From the IMG/VR virus record IMGVR_UViG_3300047157_000029, positions 1 through 28,962 of that record: 28,962 nt of DNA; one strand, given 5' to 3'. Origin of the DNA: a virus. This document shows, one piece after another, positions 21,274 through 28,862 of the stretch (position 1 is the first letter of the stretch; every line of letters begins with the position of its first letter). The notes beneath the pieces are model-generated. The model had not been told where the DNA came from, did no database searches, and saw only the letters and a program-made list of their open reading frames with translations. Both the position numbers and the translations under genes were made by a program.

Positions 21274-24200
21274 TTAGTTTAACAACGTGCCTGCGTTATT
21301 GTAAACGTTTATTCTGTAATGAGTACCTTGTTGACCGTCTAGTAAGTCTGCATTTAAACCACTTGAGTTTGTATCAACTGTTTTTAGTGCGGTCATCAAT
21401 TCTGCGGCAGTTGAATATGTCTCACTAAATGAGAATACACCATTCGAATATCCAAGGTCTCCACTTGCACTAAACATTCCTTTAACGTTTGCAGAGTCAA
21501 TCTGAATATCGTTTGCGTTTGCGGTAATACCTTTACCACCCACAACATTGAAGGTTCTAGTAGCAGCAATAGTACCACCACCAGTAAGACCAGTACCCGC
21601 AGTCATTGTTACACCACTGTGGTCTATGTGTTCATTCGCTACGAATCCACTCAAGTTATCGTGGACAATGTCTCCATCTGTAGTAGAGATTGCACCATTA
21701 CTATATGTGATACCTGTACCACCACTAAACATACCTTTGATGTTTGCGGAGTCAACTTGGATATCATTCGCATTTGCAATAATACCCTTACCACCAACCA
21801 CATTGAAAGTTCTAGAAGCAGCGATTGTGCCACCACCAGTTAAACCTGTTCCCGCAGTTAAGGTAACTGAAGTATGGTCTATGTGTTCGTTTGCAACAAA
21901 TCCTGATAGATTATCATGAACGATATCTCCATCGGTTGTTGATATTGCACCAGTAGTACCATTTAAAGTAATACCAGTTGAACCTGAGAACATTGCACGT
22001 ATTTGTGCAGAAGTATGTTGTGCAGAATCAGAGAAACTAAATTGTCCTGTACCACTATTGTAACTTAGGTCACCTGAAGCACTAAACATTCCTCTAACAT
22101 TTGCAGAGTCTATATTGAACTCACCAGAGGATACACTTAGACCCTTGTTCGCAGTCAGATGCGCTCTTACCTCAGATGCACTCGGCCCTGTATAGGTAAT
22201 TACACCTGTAGTACTATTGTAGGATGCACTTCCATCTCCACCCGCATCGGTTACCGATATAGCACCTCTTGCACGTGCAGTGGTATGATAAAGATTAGTG
22301 TTTTCAGTTAAGTTTGCAGTTGTATGATTAGATATATCTGAAACTGTTCCTGTTACGGCACCAGTTAAGTCACCATAAAATCTTGCTGCTTGAACGTTTG
22401 CATTTGTAAGTGATAAGTCACCTGTTGATGAACCTGTAGCAGTTGTAGTTGCGAATCTTACTCTGTCTATACTCTCATCCCAACCCATGAACACATTGTC
22501 ACCAGTTGTTCCTCTTTCAAGAACAAGACCAAGGTCATTTGAGTTTGAACCTGTATTACCAGAACCAAGTTCAATCAATGCATCTTCGATTGTTGTGTTG
22601 GTTGCACTGTTGGTTACAGTAGCACCATTGACTGTCAGATTACCAGATAGAACTAAGTCTTCGGCATTGATATCTTTAACAATCAAGTTTGCACTTGAAT
22701 AACCTGTAGCACCAGTATTTACTGTTGAAGTCGGAAGTGTTTGTGTATCAGTAAATAATCTGAATGTATTATCTGTAGATGCATCGTAGAATACACCACC
22801 ATATTTGGTTGTTCCACCTTCTACATACTTACCATAGAAACCAAAGTCTTGACTGTTTCCTGTATTAGAGTTGGTTAGACCTGTAAAGTTATTGTCGGAT
22901 ACAACACTACCAGTCTGAACTGTGTCACCTGTAATTGTTAGGTTACCACTGACTGTTACGTCTTGGAAGGTTACATCATCGGATGTTGAAACTGCCTGTC
23001 CGATTGCAATTGCACCTGTACCTGAATTATAGGTTACTCCTGTTGAACCTGAGAACATTCCACGAACATTGGCAGAGTCAATATTAAACTCACCACTTGA
23101 AACTGAAAGACCTTTATTTGCAGTAAAGAATCCTCTGATTTCATTTGTGTCGGCAGTGATTGCACCATTAGAGTAGTTTACACCACTTGAACCACTGAAC
23201 ATTGCTTTTACATTAGCAGAGTCAATGTCGAATACACCGTTGGATACAGAAAGTCCTTTATTTGCGGTTAAGTGCGCTCTTACTTCTGTCGCACTCGGCC
23301 CTGTATATGTAAAGACACCATTACTGTATGCAAAACTTCCATCTCCGCCAGCGTCAGATGCACTAAACATTCCCTTGACATTTGCAGAATCTATGTTAAA
23401 CTCACCATTAGAAACGGAGAGTCCTTTGTTTGCGGTTAAATGCGCTCTTACTTCAGCAGCACTAGGCCCAGTATAAGTGATAACACCTGTAGTACTGTTA
23501 TATGCCAGTGAACCGTCTCCACCCGCATCTGTGACAGAGTTGGATGCTCTTGCTCTTGCATCGGTATAGTAGAGGTTAGTATTTTCTGATAAGTTTGCAG
23601 TAGTGAATGGGTCGAGTGATATGACATCCGTAAAGTTTCCACCAGTTGTTTGTATTGTAATAGTTGCGTTTGAACTATCAAAATCTACACCAGTAACACC
23701 CGCAATAGTTACATTACTTGCAGAGGTAACTTGACCTTGAGCATTGATTGCAATCTGGGGAACTGAAGTTGAAGAACCGTATGTTGCAGCAGTAACACCA
23801 GTGTTTGTAAGATTGATTGTATCGGAAGAAGAATCATATGTGATTCCTGTTCCACCAACTAGTGCATCACCAAGGTCTGAATCAAAGTTAGACTTTGTAT
23901 AAACATTCTCCACATCAATAGAGAATCTACCAGTAGAAGAGTCATAAGTTAAATCACCCGCAGCACTAAAGTGAGCTCGAACGTCACTTGAACTCGGCCC
24001 TGTATATGTAAAGACACCATTTGTTGAGTTGTAGGATAGTGAACCATCGCCTCCCGCATCTGTTACTGATACTGAGTTCTTTGCGTCACTATCTGCACGA
24101 GCAGAGGTATAATATAAATTTGTTGAACCTTCTGCAATATTATCTAAATCTTTTTGAGCAAGACGTGCGTCCCATCTTGCAGTTGTGTAATAAAGATTAG

Positions 24201-25854
24201 AACTATGTTCTGCTACATTCTGAGTAGTTTTGGTTGCAAGTCTAATATCAAAATCACTATCCGCTCTTGCAGTAGTATAATATTTTCTTGTACCTTCTGT
24301 TAGATTTGTAGTAGTATATGGGTCAAGAGTAATAGTTGTGAGGAAACTTCCTCCATCCGCAGTTCCAATTGTAATATTACCATTTGCGGAATCGAATGAG
24401 AATGTAGATACACCCGCAACTGCAACTGTACCCGCACTGTCTAATTGACCTTGTGCATTAACTGAAAATACTGGAATCTGAGATGCGTTACCGTATGTTC
24501 CCGCAGTTACTCCAGTTGCTGTAATAGAGATAGTGTCTTGTGCGGAGTCATATGTAATACCCGCTCCACCATCTAATGCAGCACCTAAATCGGAATCAAA
24601 GTTTGTTTTGGTATAGACTTGTTCTACGTCAAATGAGAACTGACCTGTTCCACTATTATAAGATAGGTCACCACCCGCAGAGAACATGCCTCTAACGTTA
24701 GCGGAATCTATATTAAACTCACCGTTGGATACAGACAAACCTTTGTTTGCTGTTAAATGCGCTCTGACTTCGGTTGCACTTGGCCCTGTGTAAGTTATTA
24801 CACCAGTTGAACTATTATATGAAAGTGAACCATCCCCGCCAGCGTCTGTAACACTGATAGATGAAAGAGGACTTGTATTTGCAACACCACCCATTCCACC
24901 ATGACTCTGACAGTAGTAATAAAGTTTACCCGCATCTTGTTCTACTGCTAAATCAACATATGCACCAGTAGAGCCAGCATTACCTACTTTATTATATACT
25001 TTAAAGTTTGAAGATAATTCTGAACCACCACCATGTGTTCCATCGGATGTAGTAGAGAATACTAATGGGTGTGAACTATTACTACTATGTGATTGGTCGA
25101 ATCTGTACACAACATTAGGTGACAACACCATATTTGCTTGTGAAGTTCCGTCTATTAAGTAATAACCACTTTCTACAGTAACTACAATTTTGTGGTATAC
25201 TGGAGCAGCTCTTTGTGCGTCAATAGATGAATTCAGTATATCTGAATCAACTCTTGTAGACGTGTAATAGAGATTTGTGCCTTCTGCTACGTTACTTGTT
25301 GTTTTGGTAGCAAGTCTGACATCAAAGTCTGAATCTGCACGAGTAGTTGTATAATAGAGGTTTGACCCTTCAGAAAGATTCGCAGTATTTTTAGTTGCGA
25401 GTCGAATATCAAAGTCACTATCGGAACGTGCAGTAGTATAATAGAGGTTTGACCCTTCGGTCAAGTTTGCAGTTGTTGACGATGTTTCGTCTAATAGTTT
25501 GTGCCATGCACCACCATGTGCAAAGTAACCTTTACCTGTTCCATGTACGTGTGCGAACATACCATGATATGTTCCCGCATTTGGTAAGTCACCTTCTGAA
25601 CTGTAGACGTTACCGTATAAAATTTTACCTGTAGTTTGAAGAGTCTCTGAACCTAGTGTCCAGTACTCACTACCTTCATCCCATAAGAATGATTTGTTTG
25701 CAGAAGAACCACGTTCAATCTCAATACCCGCATCTTCACTAGGTGTACCAGTTGCATTAGAGTTTAGGACAATCGTATTGTCTGCAAGGTTAATTGTTTC
25801 GGTGTTTACGGTAGTCTCTGTACCAGTAATGGTCAGATTACCATCAAGGGACAG
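21274..25854 (-). CDS. Giant repetitive tail-fibre protein, main C-terminal fragment
   Basis: The open frame with an ATG runs from 25560 (1428 residues), but coding sequence continues upstream in the same frame to about 25854 (LSLDGNLTITGTETTVNTE, then SNATGTPSEDAGIEIERGSS). It joins the fragment at 25844-26524 if one base near 25855 is skipped, giving a 1749-residue protein. It is built of repeats: EGSNLYYTTARADSDFD units near the start, TDAGGDGSLSYNSTTGVITY / TGPSATEVRAHLTANKGLSV / IDSANVRGMFS units through the middle, and two long NLSGFVANEHIDH / GTGLTGGGTIAASRTFNVVG units near the end. A cupredoxin-like domain lies at 24877-25200. The C-terminus has the common fibre motif GLNADLLDGQQGTHYR. 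The low-complexity repeats fit a long trimeric fibre involved in host contact. It lies directly before gene 13. Confidence 0.85.
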   Translation of the reverse strand: MSLDGNLTITGTETTVNTETINLADNTIVLNSNATGTPSEDAGIEIERGSSANKSFLWDEGSEYWTLGSETLQTTGKILYGNVYSSEGDLPNAGTYHGMFAHVHGTGKGYFAHGGAWHKLLDETSSTTANLTEGSNLYYTTARSDSDFDIRLATKNTANLSEGSNLYYTTTRADSDFDVRLATKTTSNVAEGTNLYYTSTRVDSDILNSSIDAQRAAPVYHKIVVTVESGYYLIDGTSQANMVLSPNVVYRFDQSHSSNSSHPLVFSTTSDGTHGGGSELSSNFKVYNKVGNAGSTGAYVDLAVEQDAGKLYYYCQSHGGMGGVANTSPLSSISVTDAGGDGSLSYNSSTGVITYTGPSATEVRAHLTANKGLSVSNGEFNIDSANVRGMFSAGGDLSYNSGTGQFSFDVEQVYTKTNFDSDLGAALDGGAGITYDSAQDTISITATGVTAGTYGNASQIPVFSVNAQGQLDSAGTVAVAGVSTFSFDSANGNITIGTADGGSFLTTITLDPYTTTNLTEGTRKYYTTARADSDFDIRLATKTTQNVAEHSSNLYYTTARWDARLAQKDLDNIAEGSTNLYYTSARADSDAKNSVSVTDAGGDGSLSYNSTNGVFTYTGPSSSDVRAHFSAAGDLTYDSSTGRFSIDVENVYTKSNFDSDLGDALVGGTGITYDSSSDTINLTNTGVTAATYGSSTSVPQIAINAQGQVTSASNVTIAGVTGVDFDSSNATITIQTTGGNFTDVISLDPFTTANLSENTNLYYTDARARASNSVTDAGGDGSLAYNSTTGVITYTGPSAAEVRAHLTANKGLSVSNGEFNIDSANVKGMFSASDAGGDGSFAYSNGVFTYTGPSATEVRAHLTANKGLSVSNGVFDIDSANVKAMFSGSSGVNYSNGAITADTNEIRGFFTANKGLSVSSGEFNIDSANVRGMFSGSTGVTYNSGTGAIAIGQAVSTSDDVTFQDVTVSGNLTITGDTVQTGSVVSDNNFTGLTNSNTGNSQDFGFYGKYVEGGTTKYGGVFYDASTDNTFRLFTDTQTLPTSTVNTGATGYSSANLIVKDINAEDLVLSGNLTVNGATVTNSATNTTIEDALIELGSGNTGSNSNDLGLVLERGTTGDNVFMGWDESIDRVRFATTTATGSSTGDLSLTNANVQAARFYGDLTGAVTGTVSDISNHTTANLTENTNLYHTTARARGAISVTDAGGDGSASYNSTTGVITYTGPSASEVRAHLTANKGLSVSSGEFNIDSANVRGMFSASGDLSYNSGTGQFSFSDSAQHTSAQIRAMFSGSTGITLNGTTGAISTTDGDIVHDNLSGFVANEHIDHTSVTLTAGTGLTGGGTIAASRTFNVVGGKGIIANANDIQVDSANIKGMFSGGTGITYSNGAISTTDGDIVHDNLSGFVANEHIDHSGVTMTAGTGLTGGGTIAATRTFNVVGGKGITANANDIQIDSANVKGMFSASGDLGYSNGVFSFSETYSTAAELMTALKTVDTNSSGLNADLLDGQQGTHYRINVYNNAGTLLN
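21460..21950 (-). repeat. Two long near-identical fibre repeats
   Basis: Two copies of about 80 residues each contain GDIVHDNLSGFVANEHIDH, TAGTGLTGGGTIAA, RTFNVVGGKGI and NANDIQ-DSAN-KGMFS. The copies differ in a handful of residues, while synonymous codons differ more. The first ends in GGTGITYSNGAIS and the second in SGDLGYSNGVFS. Confidence 0.75.
24877..25200 (-). other. Cupredoxin-like (type-1 copper site) domain inside the fibre
   Basis: About 108 residues starting VYHKIVVTVESGYYLIDGTS. They include NVVYRFDQSHSSNSSHPLVF, a flexible GTHGGGSELSSNFK, and end DAGKLYYYCQSHGGMGGVA. The His of SHPL, then Cys-x2-His-x2-Met (CQSHGGM), reproduce the His-Cys-His-Met ligand set and order of a plastocyanin-type copper site. 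In the fragment counted from ATG 25560 these are H164, C217, H220 and M223. The beta-rich sequence before it suits the fold. Copper binding is inferred. Confidence 0.6.
25240..25470 (-). repeat. Three tandem fibre repeats (EGSNLYYTTARxDSDFDxRLATK)
   Basis: Three consecutive units of about 29 residues, near the N-terminal end of the main fibre fragment, differ at only a few positions. Related units recur further along (for example around 23540-23600 and 24090-24310). The underlying DNA repeats are imperfect. Confidence 0.75.
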
Positions 25855-26524
25855 TATTACCAGTTACTCGTAGAGTACCAATGTTTGCACTATCGAAAGT
25901 CGCTTGACTTCCAGTTAAATTTGTGTTTGCAAGATTAGTAATGGTTGCACTGTCAATAGTTGCACCATTAAGTACAGTTATACCACTATGGAATGTCTCA
26001 TTGATGTTTGTTCTTGCAAGGTCAGAATCGTTAAATGTAAACTGACCTAAACCACTATCAAAGTTTAAAACACCAGTGTTATTTGAAGAAAGAGAAACCC
26101 CAAGAGTTTCTTTACTACCACCACTGTCAACAACAACGAAAGAACCATTACTATCTCTTAGTGATATAGTTCCAAGTTGAATAGTATTTCCACTTAGATG
26201 TAAATCTTTCCATTTTTTAGTTGCACTACCAAGGTCGTATGCCTCATTGGAGTCGGGTATAAGACTACCCGTAATTGTGTCTCCAGTAAAACTAAAAGTA
26301 TATTGTCCCAGACCACTATCGTAGTTAGCGGATATATTAGTAGAACCTTTTAAATTTGTTGTGACGAATTTACTTGCACTTGATTTCCATGCAAGGATTG
26401 AACCATCGGATTCTGTCGCACTTACGTCTACCCCTGATAAATTTTCAATAGAAAACGCACCAGATGTTACTCGCTTAATTGGAGTCCCAACGACTATCTT
26501 TTTGATGTATATCTTATCAGTCAT
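25844..26524 (-). CDS. Tail-fibre protein, N-terminal fragment (frameshifted from the main part)
   Basis: This 226-residue frame begins MTDKIYIKKIVVGTPIKRVT, a virion-attachment-like start. It then shows the beta-rich sequence seen elsewhere in the fibre (LKGSTNISANYDSGLGQYTFSF, GSLIPDSNEAYDLGSATKKWKDLHLSGNTIQLG, VLNFDSGLGQFTF). The SNEAYDLGSATKKWKDLHLSG motif is a frequent repeat in marine phage fibre proteins. It ends VTGNTVP and a stop. In the +1 frame the text continues without a break (LSLDGNLTITGTETTVNT), so VTGN-LSLDGNLTITG was very probably one protein. Removing one base at 25855 restores it. The gene stands 11 bases after the small BppU-like gene. Confidence 0.8.
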   Translation of the reverse strand: MTDKIYIKKIVVGTPIKRVTSGAFSIENLSGVDVSATESDGSILAWKSSASKFVTTNLKGSTNISANYDSGLGQYTFSFTGDTITGSLIPDSNEAYDLGSATKKWKDLHLSGNTIQLGTISLRDSNGSFVVVDSGGSKETLGVSLSSNNTGVLNFDSGLGQFTFNDSDLARTNINETFHSGITVLNGATIDSATITNLANTNLTGSQATFDSANIGTLRVTGNTVP

Positions 26525-26535
26525 TAATTTTTTCC

Positions 26536-26904
26536 TTATTTAGTGACCGAAGGACTTACTTCTGCTTGACCTTCGAGGACTCTTTGGATTATTGTGTTGG
26601 AATCACTATCGACATAAGATATTTCTACATCATAGACATAACGTCCACGAGTCTTCAACGCATCTGTTTGAGTATTAGTTAGTGAGAGATTTACAATCCC
26701 CGAAGTTGCTGGGGAAATTATAGACGCATTAAATGTTACCGTATCTGGGTCACCCGCAGAATCGGTATAATTTCTTTTCATTTTAGATGCTACAGACCTA
26801 TTGGTAAGGTCATATGCACTGTCGCTGTCATTGATGAGATGTATTTCTATCGCTACATCTGCACCTTGTGTAATTGTAATATCTTCGTAGTTTGGTGTCA
26901 ACAT
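26536..26904 (-). CDS. Small structural protein, BppU-N-like
   Basis: This 122-residue all-beta protein opens NYEDITITQGADVAIEIHLI, has SDSAYDLTNRSVASKMKRNY, and ends GRYVYDVEISYVDSDSNTIIQRVLEGQAEVSPSVTK. The order (a Q-G-x-D/T start, an A-Y-D-L-T turn, a Y-D-V-E-I strand and a final G-x-A-x-V-S-P-x-V-T) is that of the N-terminal domain of baseplate upper proteins and small fibre-base proteins in T4-like marine phages. It probably helps anchor or space the fibre, whose gene follows directly. A late promoter lies 43 bases upstream, and no strong ribosome site is visible before the ATG. Confidence 0.7.
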   Translation of the reverse strand: MLTPNYEDITITQGADVAIEIHLINDSDSAYDLTNRSVASKMKRNYTDSAGDPDTVTFNASIISPATSGIVNLSLTNTQTDALKTRGRYVYDVEISYVDSDSNTIIQRVLEGQAEVSPSVTK

Positions 26905-26946
26905 TTAGAGTACCCATATAAAAACAATAAACTTTCTTCTTGTCTT

Positions 26947-26954
26947 TATTTATA
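26947..26954 (-). promoter_or_regulatory. T4-type late promoter TATAAATA for the fibre unit
   Basis: A minus-strand TATAAATA lies in the 71-base gap between the oxygenase-like gene and the BppU-like gene. It would start an RNA with a leader of about 37 bases that covers the small structural gene and the fibre. Confidence 0.8.
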
Positions 26955-26975
26955 AGGAAACGAAACCTAACTACA

Positions 26976-27644
26976 TCAAAAATCAGACATTATTTCTTCT
27001 ATTATATCGTCTTGTAGACCCATAGACATATCAGTTCGGTCAAATATGTAAGATACGGTCAATCGCCAACAGTCAGTCTCGGCTGCATGATACACCCTTT
27101 TATACCAAGGTTCACCATATGCACCAAAATATCCTGCTTTACACTGCCATCCTTTTACATCTTGCATGACAACTTCGTCACCTGTATGACCATCAACATA
27201 TTTAAAACATCCTTCTCCCGTCTCTGACCAAGAGAAAATAATATTATATGCAGATGCATTTGCATTATTATGCCACGAAATATGTCCATTTGGGGGATAA
27301 AGTTGTGCTAATGCGTTATTACGTGTGGATAATATTGTACAAAGTTCAGTATTGAGTTCACCAAATTTTGATATATAAGATGCATTATTTGGATTATTTC
27401 TTTCAACAAACTGAATTCTATCCGATTTTAAAGAGTATCCATGAACTGCATCTGGAAATCCTTCATGGTTTGTGTCTTGAGCAATGATTTCATCTCTGTG
27501 TTTTGTACCAACCCAGTGACTTCTGTCCTTTGCTTCACCATGGAGATGAACCTCTTTAGATAATACTTCTCTATTGTTATAATACCATAAGAAATTATCT
27601 AATGCTTGTTTCACATCTTTATTATTAATCGGAATGTCTATCAT
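26976..27644 (-). CDS. Putative 2OG-Fe(II) oxygenase-like protein
   Basis: This is a 222-residue protein with a jelly-roll-type pattern. The middle reads QLYPPNGHISWHNNANASAY followed by NIIFSWSETGEGCFKYVD, and later KGWQCKAGYFGAYGEPWYKRVYHAAETDCWRLTVSYIF. H125-x-N127, H176 and R184 are in the order His-x-Asp ... His ... Arg of 2OG-Fe(II) dioxygenases, but Asn replaces the usual Asp. It is therefore either a variant metal site or a non-catalytic relative. It overlaps the glycosyltransferase gene by four bases. Location between glycosyltransferase and fibre genes suggests it acts on a surface protein or glycan, which is inference. A cupin-type sugar-binding role is the alternative. Confidence 0.6.
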   Translation of the reverse strand: MIDIPINNKDVKQALDNFLWYYNNREVLSKEVHLHGEAKDRSHWVGTKHRDEIIAQDTNHEGFPDAVHGYSLKSDRIQFVERNNPNNASYISKFGELNTELCTILSTRNNALAQLYPPNGHISWHNNANASAYNIIFSWSETGEGCFKYVDGHTGDEVVMQDVKGWQCKAGYFGAYGEPWYKRVYHAAETDCWRLTVSYIFDRTDMSMGLQDDIIEEIMSDF

Positions 27645-28390
27645 ACTATAAGTTTATCCTTCTTCAAAGACCCTGAGTAATGTCTTAATATAGGTGGTTT
27701 TCCTTCTATTGATTTCAATCCTTCATATGCATATTGAGTGAAATAATTCCATCTAATATCATCTGAGAAGATTCCTATTTTTAAATCTTTATATTTTTCC
27801 ATCTTCTCTGTCATGTACCAGAGAGTTGTTTGGTCAAAGTGTTTTAAATCCTTTTGAAATTGGTCGTGGTCAAACCCTTTTGGTTGCCACTCATTAGTGT
27901 GTTGGAGATTATACATTTCAAACCAATCATCCATAAATTCACGGACTAATGGATTCTCACTTCTATAGAGACAAACTCCTCCGCATAGACGGAACTTCTC
28001 CCTTTTATCTTCATATTTAAATTCACGAATTGCATAAAACTTTTCACGTTCTTTGGTAAGTTCATGGAAGACCATATCATAATCTTGCATCTCATCCCAT
28101 ACAGTTATTATATCTTCGTGTTCACAGTCCATGTCTGCATCAACATACATGGTAATATCATACGGAGTTTGTGCCATACCCCATAGTTTTGCACGATAGT
28201 GGTCGGTACAAAAGATTATTTGGTCAGCTTCATCTGCACGGTCATCCAAGAATCTTTCTTCGGTAACCAGAGTAATGAGTGCTTCTGGATAGAAGTCTTT
28301 GATTGATTCCATTAAATTGCAAGCGTAAATATAGAAGTTGTGATTCTTAGACGCTACAATTACAAATCCTTTACTTTGAGTCGATTTCAT
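27641..28390 (-). CDS. Glycosyltransferase-like protein, GT-A fold
   Basis: This 249-residue protein opens GFVIVASKNHNFYIYACNLMESIKDFYP, the first strand and helix of a nucleotide-sugar transferase. It carries the D-x-D metal and nucleotide motif in MYVDADMDC (D84, D86), preceded by AKLWGMAQTPYD. GGVCLYR (about 146-152) and the C-terminal ILRHYSGSLKKD are in the places seen in GT8-like enzymes. It has no membrane segment. It probably transfers a sugar from a nucleotide donor to a phage or host surface molecule. The neighbourhood of fibre genes makes a structural protein or a host-receptor glycan a possible target. It overlaps the coiled-coil gene by 20 bases and the oxygenase-like gene by four bases. 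Confidence 0.75.
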   Translation of the reverse strand: MKSTQSKGFVIVASKNHNFYIYACNLMESIKDFYPEALITLVTEERFLDDRADEADQIIFCTDHYRAKLWGMAQTPYDITMYVDADMDCEHEDIITVWDEMQDYDMVFHELTKEREKFYAIREFKYEDKREKFRLCGGVCLYRSENPLVREFMDDWFEMYNLQHTNEWQPKGFDHDQFQKDLKHFDQTTLWYMTEKMEKYKDLKIGIFSDDIRWNYFTQYAYEGLKSIEGKPPILRHYSGSLKKDKLIV

Positions 28391-28823
28391 TCTCTATAGA
28401 TTCCTTCACAATCATCATAGCATATAAGTTTACTTCTGGGATAGACCTAGAACGTCTTAACTTTGATTTTAATAGTCTGTTTTTAGAATCTTTGATTTCA
28501 GCAATCTCAAAAGTCTCTAGTTTATATTCAAAAAGTTTTTCTAACTTCTTTGCACGTTCATGTTCTAATTGTTTTTGTTTCTCAAGTTCTGCTTCTGCTT
28601 GTTTCTTTTCAAGACGTTTCTTACTTGCAGCATCAATCTTTTCTTCTGTAATGTAAGCGACTGCCTCTAAGAATAGAGCGTTCTCAGTTCCATTATTATT
28701 GTGTCTGTTCAGTTTATGAACTTGACGAATCTCTTTATTATCAACACTTTCTTCGCTGATTGCATTCAACATTTGTTTTTTGGGGGTTTCCCAGAATGCA
28801 TTATCTAACCATACTCTTGCCAT
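28371..28823 (-). CDS. Charged coiled-coil protein of the fibre region, 150 residues
   Basis: Unrecognised beyond its pattern. It starts MARVWLDNAFWETPKKQMLN, a short globular opening, followed by an Asn-rich turn, and a long, strongly charged helix KKRLEKKQAEAELEKQKQLEHERAKKLEKL (about 68-97). It ends in a Lys/Arg/Glu tail. Such a coiled coil could be a scaffold, chaperone or spacer for fibre assembly; nothing shows which. It has a good AGGAG ribosome site, and a TATATATA box lies about 26 bases before the ATG. Frequent Lys and Glu with few aromatics set it apart from the enzymatic neighbours. Confidence 0.65.
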   Translation of the reverse strand: MARVWLDNAFWETPKKQMLNAISEESVDNKEIRQVHKLNRHNNNGTENALFLEAVAYITEEKIDAASKKRLEKKQAEAELEKQKQLEHERAKKLEKLFEYKLETFEIAEIKDSKNRLLKSKLRRSRSIPEVNLYAMMIVKESIENEIDSK

Positions 28824-28848
28824 GTTTAATCTCCTAACACTTCACGTT

Positions 28849-28856
28849 TATATATA
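28849..28856 (-). promoter_or_regulatory. Late-promoter-like TATATATA box
   Basis: On the minus strand CTTATATATAAACG stands 25 bases before the coiled-coil gene ATG, with AGGAG in the leader. It is the same one-base variant of TATAAATA as before gene 20. Confidence 0.4.
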
Positions 28857-28862
28857 AGTTTA

